Below are positions 21,598 through 31,887 of a stretch of DNA of 64,000 bases, in pieces. Within the stretch, counting starts at the first letter, position 1. Each line of letters opens with the position of its first letter. Made by a program: the position numbers and the translations under genes. The notes below the pieces were generated by a model. That model did not search any database, had not been told where the DNA came from, and was given only the letters and a program-made list of their open reading frames with translations. The stretch spans positions 310,001 to 374,000 of the forward strand of contig NW_024037065.1 of the NCBI RefSeq assembly GCF_015706575.1, in the 5' to 3' direction. The DNA is from Patiria miniata (lineage: Eukaryota > Echinodermata > Asteroidea > Valvatida > Asterinidae).

Positions 21598-21743
21598 CTG
21601 GCAGCATTTGTGGACATGATTGCCAACAAATGACTTCCCATGGTAAGCTTGCGGTGGACATTATGGGATTTAAGCACACTGTCCAGGCTGCTTGCAATGG
21701 GTCCACTGCCAAAGGTAAGTTCAGTCCTAGCAGCTTGTTGCTC
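21598..21743 (-). pseudogene. RAG1-like exon 8
   Basis: 146 nt, one base short of the 147 expected from the phases on both sides. Acceptor AAAACAG, donor GTAAAC. The first frame reads GPIASSLDSVLKSHNVHR, the second reads QAYHGKSFVGNHVHKCCQ. It lies left of the Ngaro insertion and resumes the gene. Confidence 0.65.
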
Positions 21744-21830
21744 CTGTTTTTGTTCAAAAAAATACTGAACTAAAGTTTCTTGTTAATTGTAAACATGTAC
21801 AGAATGTATGGTAAAAGTGTGTCCACGTAT

Positions 21831-22210
21831 TAACCCCCTGTTATCGCATAAACGATAAAAGGCCTTATACTCAGTGAACACCTACCGTAAGCACCCTGTT
21901 TATTGCAGAGCATTTCGCTAGTAGCCGATCAGAACACATTGTAAACAATTGCATGTACGCGAGAAGGTGACTCGTGACCTGTGACTTATGACCAAGGTCA
22001 TAGTGGACAGGATCGATATGCAAATTAGGGTGGCGCGTATGCAAATGCAGGATGGAACAAAGTTAAAACCAATCAAAGATCATGAATACGCGTCATGACG
22101 CTATCTCGAGCGGGAAACACAATTCACGTACATGTAGCTGTCATTCTGTCACAGCCATCCAAAGGAGGCGGAGGGTGCATTTTGTTGTGAGATTAAACAC
22201 AACAATTTCG
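21831..22210 (+). repeat. Ngaro-1 split repeat A1
   Basis: 380-bp repeat beginning TAACCCCC and ending TTAAACACAACAATTTCG, repeated at 27784-28163. Contains a small inverted repeat TTATCGCATAAACGATAA. Precedes the gag-like ATG at 22221 by ten bases and so likely holds the promoter. Confidence 0.88.
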
Positions 22211-22220
22211 TCGTTTCGCG

Positions 22221-23954
22221 ATGTATCGTGCGAATATTTCTCGCCAACGTCGCCGCCCTGCGCGGTTTCTGGTGGAGCCTGTGCCTGAGCCAGCCGCCAG
22301 TGCCAAGAAGAAAAAGAAATCTGCGCCCGTGAAGAAGTCAAGATCACGGAGGGCTCCAGCTCGCACTGCCCCCTCCGCCTCCTTTGCCGTGCCCGGGGCG
22401 GTCCCGATCGCCACAGCTCCGCTATGCCAGCCGGGGTTTGGGTCCACCACCACGGGGCAATCGGCGCCAGCACACCCGCTGATCACATCAGTCGGGCTCT
22501 CAACATCCGGTGCTGCTCCAAGTTTTTCGCCGGTGATTTCTGCACCGATTGCCGGGCAGCCGGAGTTCACGCCAGTCACATCCGGGGCTTCAATGACATC
22601 CGGGGCTTCAATGACATCCGGGGCTTCAATGACATCCGGGGCTTCGCTGACATTCCAAACAGGGTTATCGCAGCCGGAGTTCACACCAGTCACATCCGGG
22701 GCTTCCATGACATCCAGGGTTTCGCGGACATTCCAACCGCCGGCAGCATGTCTCGCCGCATACCAGCCCGTTCACGCAGCCGTACCGTCCTTCGGACATG
22801 TCGGAGCGATGTCCCCATCCGTTTTGCCCGCCAGTTGCGGGGCGATGTCTTCCTTGGCTGGATCTGGGACAGACATTCCCGGAGGCCTGTTGCCTCATGC
22901 CAATTCGGGCTTGGTATCATCGCCGGGGAGTTCGGCAGCATTCAACGGTGCCCCATCCGCCGCTCCTGCGGCTCCCATGGCTCCGGCTACTGATTCGCCA
23001 TGTACGACGACCAGCATGGGGCCAGCTTTGGGCAGTGTCCCATTGGTGTCACCGGGGGGTGAGTATGGGTCTCAGCAACCTACTTGTAACGGGCCTAATT
23101 TCGATATATTGAATATGCATCGCCCATTATCTATGGCCCAGGCCAGTGTACATACCCCATTGGGTTTTCATGTTTCGCAGGCACTAAAGGAAAAAAATTG
23201 GCAGGGTTCCTTTATTGACTTGGCTTTGTTAAGGAATGACACCGCAAGTGCTGTTTTGGCACGCACTGATACCCAGGGTACAGATCTCACTTTTGCGTTG
23301 GAGGGGGGCTCTCTTGTCCTGAGAAAACCGGGGGCCACTCGCAAGAAGATTGAGAGTTTAGATGCGTGGCAATCAGCATTTCACACTTTCATGGCCATTT
23401 ACCTTGTAAAGCATACAAACAGGTTTGCTGAGCTGCTGCGCTACGCGGAAATTATTCGTACCGCACACATTCAATTTCCAGGCCAGGGCTGGAAGGTGTA
23501 CGACGAGCAGTTCAGGCTGAAACAGGAAGCCGACCCTGCTCGTTCCTGGGGTCAAATTGATTCCGAGCTGTGGCTGACCGTTGCAGCGGTCGGGCTGAAC
23601 TCCCCCTCTTACTCACGTGGTGGGCTGCCGGCAGCGCAGACCCCCCGCACAGGGAATTCTTTTAAGCTCGGGAATTGTTTTGCTTTTAATTCAGCCCAAG
23701 GTTGCTATTTTCAGGGATGCAAATACGCACACGCTTGCAGTAAATGCTCGCGCACTGGTCATGGCGCCACGCGTTGTCGAGCTTGGGGGCAAGCGCGAGG
23801 GGCCACTGCATCCAGTGGTTTTGGCGCATCGGTTCGGCATGAGCCTCGATCCCCGCTACCTGCCAAGCCAAGTGCTGCTGCAGCGTCAGTAAGAGCTCCT
23901 GTACTGCATCAGGGTGCAAAATCAGCCAATTTTCGTGCCCCCAACCCCCATTAA
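22221..23954 (+). CDS. Ngaro-1 gag-like ORF1
   Basis: 577-residue frame with a basic N-terminus, an Ala/Pro/Ser-rich middle with a short tandem SGASMT repeat (18-bp unit near 22580-22650), a conserved helical domain (LGFHVSQALKEKNWQGSFID, then SAFHTFMAIYL and LLRYAEIIRTAHIQFPG), and a C-terminal Cys/His cluster (CFAFNSAQGCYFQGCKYAHA, then CSKCSRTGHGATRC). Acts presumably as nucleic-acid-binding Gag. Part of a fossil class element. Confidence 0.75.
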   Translation: MYRANISRQRRRPARFLVEPVPEPAASAKKKKKSAPVKKSRSRRAPARTAPSASFAVPGAVPIATAPLCQPGFGSTTTGQSAPAHPLITSVGLSTSGAAPSFSPVISAPIAGQPEFTPVTSGASMTSGASMTSGASMTSGASLTFQTGLSQPEFTPVTSGASMTSRVSRTFQPPAACLAAYQPVHAAVPSFGHVGAMSPSVLPASCGAMSSLAGSGTDIPGGLLPHANSGLVSSPGSSAAFNGAPSAAPAAPMAPATDSPCTTTSMGPALGSVPLVSPGGEYGSQQPTCNGPNFDILNMHRPLSMAQASVHTPLGFHVSQALKEKNWQGSFIDLALLRNDTASAVLARTDTQGTDLTFALEGGSLVLRKPGATRKKIESLDAWQSAFHTFMAIYLVKHTNRFAELLRYAEIIRTAHIQFPGQGWKVYDEQFRLKQEADPARSWGQIDSELWLTVAAVGLNSPSYSRGGLPAAQTPRTGNSFKLGNCFAFNSAQGCYFQGCKYAHACSKCSRTGHGATRCRAWGQARGATASSGFGASVRHEPRSPLPAKPSAAAASVRAPVLHQGAKSANFRAPNPH

Positions 23955-25504
23955 TGTGCCTGTGTTGATAAATTGGTTAGGTGATTATCCGCTTTCAAGT
24001 GTTAGTCAGGTTTTACGAAGTGGTTTCACTGAGGGTTTCTCACTTAACTATAATGGTCCTAGGGAAGCACGCGATTCACAGTGTCTCGCTTCTGCGGCCG
24101 AACGTCCCCAGGTGGTTCGCCAAAAGCTAGCCAATGAAATTAATTTGGGGAGGATTGCCGGGCCATTTTCTGAACGCCCGTTTCCTAATTTACAGTGCTC
24201 CCCAATTGGTCTAGTTCCAAAACGTGAGCCAGGCACATTTCGTTTAATTCCTCACCTCTCCTTTCCAGCCAGTCAGTCAGTGAATGATTTCATTGATAGT
24301 GATAAATGCTCTGTTCACTATGCATCATTTGACAAGGCTGTAGAACTGGCCACTGCATGGGGCGTGGCTTGCAAAGTCGGACATTAAATCTGCTTTTCGT
24401 TTGCTTCCCATTTCCCCGGTAGATTACGAACTACTGGGTTTTTCATTTGAAGGCATGTTTTATTATGATCGATGCTTGCCAATGGGTTGTAGTGTTTCCT
24501 GTGCTCTTTTTGAACAGTTTAGTACATTTTTGGAATTTAAAGTTAGGTGTTTTGGTCAGACAGAAGGGGTCACCCATTATCTCGATGATTTCCTTTTTGT
24601 GGGTACGAGTGCCGATAACTGCGCACGTCTCCTGCGCACGTTTCAAGCAGTTTGTGAGCGATTAGGTGTTCCCCTGTCGGTTGAAAAAACTTTCGGGCCT
24701 GCTCAGGTTATCACATATTTGGGTTTAGAAATTGACACAGTAGCAGCAGAGGTGCGAATCCCCCTTCAAAAAACTCAGGCAATTTCAGAGCAGATTCGAG
24801 CTGTGCTGGGCAAGCGTAAGATTTCTCTTGTCGAGATCCAGTCCTTAGTTGGCTCATTTAATTTTTTATGCAGAGCCATTCCATCAGGCAGAGCGTTCTT
24901 GCGTCGCCTTATTGCATTGACTTCTGGGCTTCATCGTCCACACCACAAGGTGCGCATTTCCAAAGGGGCTCGGCTTGACATGCTTATGTGGTTAGAATTT
25001 CTGACACATTTCAATGGCATCTCAATGTTGGCAGACTGTGCATGGCAATCTAACGAGACTCTTGATTTATACACCGATGCCGCCGCTAGTGTGGGTTTTG
25101 GGGCATATTTTCAAGGAAAGTGGGTACAGGGTTATTGGCCGAAGGAGTTTGCTCACGATCCTCCCTCCATTGCTTTTCTGGAGTTTTTCCCAATTCTAGT
25201 TGCCTTGTTGACATGGGCTCCTCGACTAGCTGGCCGCAAGGTTTGTTTTCACACTGACAATCCTGCAGTAGTACACATCATTAATAAATTGAGCTCGCCT
25301 TGTCCGCGAATCATGCAGTTGGTGCGTCCTTTTGTCTTGCAGTGCCTGCGTTCCAATACTTTGATTAAGGCCGTCCATGTCCCAGGCCAGTATAATGAGA
25401 TTGCTGATGCATTGTCCCGGTTTCAGATGGATCGTTTTTACAGGGCGGATCCCTTTGCCGACGCGGTTATGACCCCGCTGCCTGCTCTTCCTCACGTATC
25501 ATAG
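23914..25504 (+). CDS. Ngaro-1 reverse transcriptase and RNase H region
   Basis: The RT part shows SPIGLVPKREPGTFRLI, LPMGCSVSCALFEQF and the catalytic box YLDDFLFVG. The RNase H part shows LDLYTDAAASVGFGAYFQGK and HTDNPAVVHIIN and ends with HVPGQYNEIADALSR. These motifs place it with DIRS/Ngaro RTs. The region overlaps the end of the gag-like frame and has about one break. Confidence 0.8.
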
Positions 25505-25512
25505 TAGTAGAG

Positions 25513-26436
25513 ATGGATCGCCTCTTGACAACATCTATTGCGCCAAATTCTCACAAGACTTATGCTGCTGGTTGGCGAGCATTTTGTCAGTTTCGGCAAC
25601 AGCCGGTGTCAGGAGGGTCGCCTGCAACTGTGGGCGAGGTGTGCAGTTTTATAGCTTGGTTGTCCTTGCGTCAATTGGCCGCAACTACAATTGCCACCTA
25701 TATTGCGGGTGTTAGTTATTTTCATAAACTTAAGGGGTATAATGATCCAACTAAGCATTTTGTAGTTTCGAACCTCGTTGAGGGAGCTTGCCGAGAGCAT
25801 CCCACAGTGGATGGTCGGCTCCCCATTTCTCTGCCACTCTTAGGGAAGCTAACTGGGGTGTTGTCGGCAGTATGCGCGTCCCAATTCGAGTCTGTGATGT
25901 TCAGGGCAGTTTTCTTGAGTGCCTTTTTTGCCTTTATGCGGGTTGGTGAATTCGCAGTTTACTCACAGTGCCATATTCAGAAGTCTGTTCTGTTGGGGAG
26001 TGACATTCAATTGTGCACTTCCGACACAAATTCCCCTTCTGTTGTCATAGTATTTCGGCATTCCAAAAATAATCAGTGTGGCCGTCCCCAAGCTGTCCGG
26101 TTGGTTTCCTGTCCTGATCAATCCATTTGCCCGGTTCGTGCGCTGTTGGATTTTGCAGCAATTCGCCCTGTTGGCGATGGCCCATTTTTCTGTCATTTCA
26201 ATGGTTCCCCTCTCACGCAGTATCAATTTAATACAGTCTTGCGCAAAGCAGTCAATGTTGCTGGGCTTGCTGATCTTGGTATTCGAGCGCTTTCTTTCAG
26301 AATTGGGGCTGCGTCATCCGCGGCTGAATTAGGAATTTCGTATGCAGACATTTCTGACATGGGTCGATGGCGGTCCAATGCTTTCCTTTCGTACATCCGC
26401 CCAACACCCATTTGCCGTTTGGCACTGCCAAATTAA
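25513..26436 (+). CDS. Ngaro-1 tyrosine recombinase
   Basis: 307 residues, ATG just after the RNase H frame. Core-binding domain (NSHKTYAAGWRAFCQF... FIAWLSLRQLAATTIATYIA) and catalytic domain with FMRVGEF, SFRIGAA and MGRWRSNAFLSYIRP motifs typical of DIRS/Ngaro recombinases, which integrate circular cDNA in place of a DDE integrase. Confidence 0.85.
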   Translation: MDRLLTTSIAPNSHKTYAAGWRAFCQFRQQPVSGGSPATVGEVCSFIAWLSLRQLAATTIATYIAGVSYFHKLKGYNDPTKHFVVSNLVEGACREHPTVDGRLPISLPLLGKLTGVLSAVCASQFESVMFRAVFLSAFFAFMRVGEFAVYSQCHIQKSVLLGSDIQLCTSDTNSPSVVIVFRHSKNNQCGRPQAVRLVSCPDQSICPVRALLDFAAIRPVGDGPFFCHFNGSPLTQYQFNTVLRKAVNVAGLADLGIRALSFRIGAASSAAELGISYADISDMGRWRSNAFLSYIRPTPICRLALPN

Positions 26437-27056
26437 TGAAGTCATCCGTCCCAATTTTGCAGCAACTGCGGTTGTTTCTTTCCAAAACAAAAAACAGACA
26501 ATTTTCTTGCCTTCGTGTTTGTTTTGCAGATCATGTGTGGATAGTTGGTGACTCTATCGTCCGCCGAGCAGAGCGTTCGCTCCACCTCCCCGTTACGGTT
26601 ACGTGGACAGGCAGAGGGGGCGCAGGAGTGGGCGAGCTGCGTTCACTGCTGGCGGGCTTATGTGCCAAACAGCCACCACCGTCTATGTTGATAAATCACT
26701 TGGGCACAAATGATCTGGTGGCAATTGACGAATATGGTCTTAGGCAGAAAATTGCTGTGTTGCTGCGTGATTGTAGAGCCATGTTTCCGGATACGTCCAT
26801 TGTCTGGTCCGACATCCTTCCTCGGGTGTTTTATTTTGGTGCTCGTTCTCAGTCGGCAGTTGAGAGAAAACGCCGCACTGTTAATCGCTGGGCTAAATCT
26901 CAATGTGCTTCCCTGTCACGCGCATATTGCTTGCATCACCCTCAGATAGTGTGGTCAGAGCTGTCTTTCTTTCGCTATGATGGAGTGCATTTGTCGTCTA
27001 TTGGGTCGCAATTTTTTAGCTCCAATCTCCACCATTGCATTTTGGCACATATGTAG
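26367..27056 (+). CDS. Ngaro-1 SGNH/GDSL-type hydrolase ORF
   Basis: The open stretch overlaps the recombinase end; the hydrolase domain starts near 26520. Block I is VGDSIVRRAE (GDS Ser), block III is LGTNDL (Gly and Asn), and block V is DGVHLSSIG (Asp and His), so all four SGNH residues are present. Such a domain is known from several animal Ngaro elements; its role in the life cycle is unknown. Confidence 0.8.
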   Translation: MAVQCFPFVHPPNTHLPFGTAKLMKSSVPILQQLRLFLSKTKNRQFSCLRVCFADHVWIVGDSIVRRAERSLHLPVTVTWTGRGGAGVGELRSLLAGLCAKQPPPSMLINHLGTNDLVAIDEYGLRQKIAVLLRDCRAMFPDTSIVWSDILPRVFYFGARSQSAVERKRRTVNRWAKSQCASLSRAYCLHHPQIVWSELSFFRYDGVHLSSIGSQFFSSNLHHCILAHM

Positions 27057-27197
27057 GAACCTTTATAGGTCTCCCACTTTTTAATTTGGTGTTATGACAG
27101 CACAGTACTTTGATTTCTAGTGTTGACGTGTTATTTGTGTGGTCATAGGGCTTACTGTCTGCCTTTCCTTGGTGGGCGCGCGCTGCTGTGCGCGTAA

Positions 27198-27786
27198 GGC
27201 ATTTTTCTTGAGGTGCAGACAGCCAGTAACCCCCATTTTAAAAATTCAAAATAAAATAACTGACATGGAGCTAGACACAAATTGGTATTTGTTCTGAATA
27301 ATGATCATAAATGTTAAGTGCAGAGGACATAGTGCTAGAACGTTTCAAAAGACTATGCTGCTCCTGACTGAATGTACAACATCAGTGGGACCACTTCTGC
27401 ACTCAGAAATTACTTGTAAAATTAACATAATGATGTTAATGATTTCGTATTATTGTAGGGGGGCAGGTGCGCCCACTTTGTTTCTGGCCAGGTGCGCCCA
27501 TTTTGTATATTGGGCCAGGTGCGCCCATTTTGTGTATTGGGCCAGGTGCGCCCATTTGGTATATGGGGCCAGGTGCGCCCATTTGGTATATTGGGCCAGG
27601 TGCGCCCATTTTGTATACATGTTTGGGGCCAGGTGCGCCCACTTAATTTTTATGACAATGTGAGACCGGTATGCCAAGAAAACAATTCGGTATCCGGCAA
27701 AAATGAATAAAAACGTTCTTTGGCTGTGGCCAACATTCACATAATATCTGGTGTCAGGTTGTGTTTCCTTGTGAGTCTGAGTATAA
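27198..27786 (+). repeat. Ngaro-1 split repeat B1
   Basis: 589-bp repeat, copied at 28249-28837, ending GAGTCTGAGTATAA and sharing TAA with the start of A2. Holds about seven units of a 27-bp minisatellite (GGCCAGGTGCGCCCATTTTG core, 27460-27640). Confidence 0.88.
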
Positions 27787-28163
27787 CCCCCTTTTATCGC
27801 ATAAACGATAAAAGGCCTTATACTCAGTGAACACCTACCGTAAGCACCCTGTTTATTGCAGAGCATTTCGCTAGTAGCCGATCAGAACACATTGTAAACA
27901 ATTGCATGTACGCGAGAAGGTGACTCGTGACCTGTGACTTATGACCAAGGTCATAGTGGACAGGATCGATATGCAAATTAGGGTGGCGCGTATGCAAATG
28001 CAGGATGGAACAAAGTTAAAACCAATCAAAGATCATGAATACGCGTCATGACGCTATCTCGAGCGGGAAACACAATTCACGTACATGTAGCTGTCATTCT
28101 GTCACAGCCATCCAAAGGAGGCGGAGGGTGCATTTTGTTGTGAGATTAAACACAACAATTTCG
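27784..28163 (+). repeat. Ngaro-1 split repeat A2
   Basis: Second copy of A1, one mismatch seen near its start. The first open codons of the A repeat read MNTRHDAISSGKHNSRTCSC but this is unlikely to be a gene. Confidence 0.88.
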
Positions 28164-28248
28164 CCCACCGCCACCCCCTTTTACTCCACCTTTTTCAAAT
28201 GGTGTGATTATAAAGTTTTGTCAAGTTCAGGTATTTACTATATTTGGA

Positions 28249-28837
28249 GGCATTTTTCTTGAGGTGCAGACAGCCAGTAACCCCCATTTTAAAAATTCAA
28301 AATAAAATAACTGACATGGAGCTAGACACAAATTGGTATTTGTTCTGAATAATGATCATAAATGTTAAGTGCAGAGGACATAGTGCTAGAACGTTTCAAA
28401 AGACTATGCTGCTCCTGACTGAATGTACAACATCGGTGGGACCACTTCTGCACTCAGAAATTACTTGTAAAATTAACATAATGATGTTAATGATTTCGTA
28501 TTATTGTAGGGGGGCAGGTGCGCCCACTTTGTTTCTGGCCAGGTGCGCCCATTTTGTATATTGGGCCAGGTGCGCCCATTTTGTATATTGGGCCAGGTGC
28601 GCCCATTTGGTATATGGGGCCAGGTGCGCCCATTTGGTATATTGGGCCAGGTGCGCCCATTTTGTATACATGTTTGGGGCCAGGTGCGCCCACTTAATTT
28701 TTATGACAATGTGAGACCGGTATGCCAAGAAAACAATTCGGTATCCGGCAAAAATGAATAAAAACGTTCTTTGGCTGTGGCCAACATTCACATAATATCT
28801 GGTGTCAGGTTGTGTTTCCTTGTGAGTCTGAGTATAA
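28249..28837 (+). repeat. Ngaro-1 split repeat B2
   Basis: Second copy of B1 at the right end of the element, with the same number and order of minisatellite units; about two base differences. Confidence 0.88.
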
Positions 28838-29069
28838 GGGTATGATAAGTGTGGCACGGCCAAGTTTATCTTCTTAATGTTCTTTTTTTAGTGTATTTTA
28901 CAGGAGTAGTTCCCATGGAAAAAAGACCACAAGTCCTCCTGTGACAGTGGCATCTTAAACATGAAAATCTACAAGGTAAACTTGGCCCTGCAACATGTAC
29001 ATACTTATACATTTAATGATGTATGCATAATTCTTTGGCTTACTTTGGAATTAAATATTGATTGCTTAC

Positions 29070-29387
29070 CAGTTCAGTAATATCATTTCTCAGTTGTTGC
29101 ACTGGCTTTCCTGCTTGAGACCCTGGGTCTTGTAAGTGATTGAGGGGTATTTCTTCCTCCAGTGATTCCAACTCGAGGCGTTTCTCCTGGAGGTGGATTT
29201 CAAGCTCAAACATCTGCTGTGCCTCCGATGCCAGTTGGCAGTCAAAATTTGTCTTGGTGGAATCTGCCTCCTGCGCCCCAATCCGTTCCTTCACTATATC
29301 AATATCTAGGTTATGACACTGTTCTTCGAACATGTCACAGAGTTTTTTGAAAACCCCTAGAGATATGTGAAGGGTTGGAATGATGAC
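29070..29387 (-). CDS. RAG1-like exon 7
   Basis: 318 nt, phase 0 to 0, between TTAACAG and GTAAGC. Starts VIIPTLHISLGVFKKLCDMF, matching RAG1 'IDALHCDIGNAAEFYKIFQ', then a long charged helical insert (LEIHLQEKRLELESLEEEIP) that is likely coiled coil. The following intron contains the Ngaro element. Confidence 0.68.
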
Positions 29388-29475
29388 CTGTTAAAAAGTA
29401 CAAAACTATAAATAAGTTTGTTTTCTTATACTAGCTATTCACTATTCAGAGGGAAAAATAGGAAAAAGTACTCAC

Positions 29476-29681
29476 ATGGTCAACCTCAATTGGAAGCATT
29501 GGTCTATTAACCACGCTCAATGAGACGTCCTTAGCCCTATTTCTCCGTTGTCCATCACTGACAAAGTTGTTGTATTGCTCGTTGATTGTCTCCAGTGTCC
29601 GGTCTTGGGATGGTCCTCGCTGACAGAGGGGCTGTTGCATTTCATTTTTACTGGCGCAGCAGTAGATGCAACAGAACCGGG
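29476..29681 (-). CDS. RAG1-like exon 6: CxxC zinc pair
   Basis: 206 nt between CTTTAG and GTGAGT. Reads ARFCCIYCCASKNEM, matching RAG1 YICTLCDATRLEA (C727/C730), then DRTLETINEQYNNFVSDGQR, matching 'RSHAENLERYEVWRSN', and ends at PMLPIEVDH. Confidence 0.68.
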
Positions 29682-29782
29682 CTAAAGATAATTTGTGCAG
29701 AAATGATAAGATGAACAATAAAAGTTTATTTATATTACTATGTTGTATATTTGGTGCAGTGCATGTACATCTGTAGTCGGTA

Positions 29783-29900
29783 CACATGAACATGTACATG
29801 TACATGTACATGTGCATGTGCTTGCAGCTGAAGAGTACAAATGTACATGTACTGTACATTTACCCAACACAACATGGTACATGTACATGTACAGTATGTA
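29783..29900. repeat. (ACATGT)n microsatellite
   Basis: Several short runs of ACATGTACATGT with interruptions, directly left of the inverted-repeat element; a smaller run is at 31087-31115. Confidence 0.75.
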
Positions 29901-31092
29901 CATGTACCACGTATGTTTCAGCCCCATAGACCGTGCGTGCATTTAGTTCGTCTTCTCACACATGCGCAATGGTTTCCTCCGCGTCGTCGGCTTGCAAAGA
30001 GCGGTAGCAGACGACGCACTGACCGATTGTCTGGTTTTCATGTCTTAAAATGTATCCTTCTCAAACGTACTTAAAAGATGATTCAAACCAAAAATTATCA
30101 GTAGACCAAGTGAACAAAGATATAAATTGTCTCTACAGTGTGGTAACGGCGCTAAAAAAACCTTTTAAAATATAAAAAAAACCAATAATTATGGACAAAA
30201 AACGTACAAAATGAAAAGGAAAAAAATGTTTCGCTTTTGACTTTGGTTTACACATTTTGACAATTTTCCGGGTTTACCTTAGATCAGCCGTAGTACCATA
30301 GGAAACGATGATAGATTATTATCATTTTACAGGTGATTTGATGTAAGACGGAAACCTGTAGCTTATAAAAATCGTCATTTTTCGAGTAAACCATTTTCAG
30401 CTTCGTGCACAAATACACTGGTCCCAGTGCCCTCTGTGATCGTACTTGCATTTCAGGGGCGGGAACCAGTCAGTTGTAAATCGTTTCAGTTAAATGTATA
30501 CATTTATTTGCCAACGCGTCGAAAGATTACAAACGGAGCGCCGCGCGCGGCGCGAGGCTAGCCATGTTTACGGGCCAGATTCCCGCAGGGTCTGTGTACA
30601 GGTACGTGCACACTAACGTTACATTCAACGAAAAAAACGTATAACGTGAGACCTTACTTTTCTCATTGAAACGGTGTCCGACTTAAATGATATTTAAACA
30701 TCGCACTTTCCATGGCATCTTTTACCATTTTTCAGTGAAGACAAGTTTACAATTACTCGGCAAAACTGAAAAATTATCCCCTAAACTTTCGCCTGTTTTG
30801 AATTTGTGACCCAATATTTTCGTACTACACGACACGGAAAAACAAAAAAAAATGCATCAAACACTCTCTGTTTTTTTTGCGCTAAGGTTTGCAAAAGTGA
30901 CTTTGATTGCCTTAAATTCCTGTCCACGTGGAAAGAAAAATTTATCAAAGTTCTTCAAGCGTGATGTTGACCGATCCTTCAGTGGGTCAAACTGCGACCG
31001 CAGGCATCCATGTTTGCTGATTATCAGTATTTCATATTTTGAGTGCGCATGTGCGCAAACTAAATGAGCGGCTGAAACATACGTGGTACATG
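29901..31092. mobile_element. 1.2-kb terminal-inverted-repeat element in RAG1-like intron 5
   Basis: Ends are inverted copies of CATGTACCACGTATGTTTCA plus GCC, followed on both sides by CATTTAGTT and ACATGCGCA blocks, giving arms of roughly 90 bp. ACATGT microsatellite DNA flanks both ends. The interior includes a CpG-rich GCGCCGCGCGCGGCGC palindrome near 30540. No ORF of note; nonautonomous. Confidence 0.45.
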
Positions 31093-31231
31093 TACATACT
31101 ACATGTACGTGTAGGTACACATGCACTTAAAATGAAAGTGTTAAGCTTACCAATGTTTTTAACGTGTAACCGCTGATATCAATCGGGGAGGATATTAATC
31201 TGGAATAATTATGGAATGATGAAATGATTAC

Positions 31232-31308
31232 CATTCGAAGAACAGATTCCATAGAGCTTGGTCAGGAGTGCATAATCCCCAAAGCAGAAAAGGCGAAATG
31301 TGTGTCCT
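31232..31308 (-). CDS. RAG1-like exon 5: second catalytic Asp
   Basis: 77 nt between GTTTCAG and GTAATC. Reads GHTFRLFCFGDYALLTKLYG. The Asp in FGDY lies nine residues before a Gly, as D708 does before G717 in RAG1 (GYDEKLVREVEGL). Confidence 0.68.
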
Positions 31309-31420
31309 CTGAAACAAAAATAAGATTCCATGTTTGTTGCATTGCACCTACAATGTCACAAATACATTGCATAATAAAAACAAAAAATAACTAATATTTT
31401 CGATCCATTTTAAATCTTAC

Positions 31421-31665
31421 CTCCAACTCTGCTTGGATAGATGCGATACTTGCTCACTTATTTGGGGAAGTGTTCTCTAAAGATTTGTGTAGGAGTCATC
31501 GGCTTCAAAGCAGGCAAACGTGACTGTGTTTTCAGGCTGTTGGGTCGTTGAACATCTGTGATTTGAAATGCCATCTTGAAGGTTGTTCCGCCCTTATCTC
31601 CACCTAACTTGATCCAAATTTCTTTGGAAGGAATGACCCCATTGTGCCATGTTAAGGATCCACAT
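31421..31665 (-). pseudogene. RAG1-like exon 4: first catalytic Asp
   Basis: Acceptor GAAACAG, donor GTAAGA. Reads IWIKLGGDKGGTTFKMAFQI; the Asp in GGDKGG aligns with RAG1 D600 (CDGMGD...RFSFTIM). Just after RPNSL the frame changes by one base: a second frame reads TVTFACFEADDSYTNL, then a TAG, then RTLPQISEQ up to the donor. So this exon is not translatable as it stands. Confidence 0.65.
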
Positions 31666-31887
31666 CTGTTTCAAATATACAAGTTTTCAAATTGAATGTG
31701 CCTACATTTTTTACATTATTGCTCAAACGTTTGCAAGTAGTGCATTTACATCTTGTTTAAAGCCCCTCAATCCACGCCACGCCCCCCTCCCAACCTACAG
31801 AAAAAATTAATGATGTCATTCTAGTTTGGCTGTTGTCATCTACCTGAATATGTGTGCATGACACTAATTTTAGATTTTATGCTTTAC

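Larger units (their letters stand above)
21831..28837 (+). mobile_element. Ngaro tyrosine-recombinase retrotransposon (Ngaro-1)
   Basis: Whole-looking structure of 7.0 kb with the split direct repeats of the Ngaro group: A1 (21831-22210), coding region, B1 (27198-27786), A2 (27784-28163), an 85-bp spacer, B2 (28249-28837). A1/A2 differ at about one site in 380 bp and B1/B2 at about two in 589 bp, so it is very young. Parts: gag-like frame, RT and RNase H, tyrosine recombinase, SGNH hydrolase. No DDE integrase or aspartic protease is seen, as expected. Roughly one break in the RT region. It sits in the intron between exons 7 and 8 of the RAG1-like gene, in the opposite orientation. Known members of this group splice or read through to express their frames; not testable here. 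Confidence 0.88.

Noticed and set aside
22193-22708. Minus-strand frame with repeated IEAPDV units
   Set aside because: It is the shadow of the short tandem repeat inside the Ngaro-1 gag-like frame.
27301-28863. Frames made of repeated GARCAHLVYW or MGAPGPIYQ units
   Set aside because: They only translate the 27-bp minisatellite in the Ngaro B repeats; no start context or conserved domain.
31060-31120. Regulatory role for ACATGT runs
   Set aside because: They are ordinary microsatellite words repeated at many places in the window.
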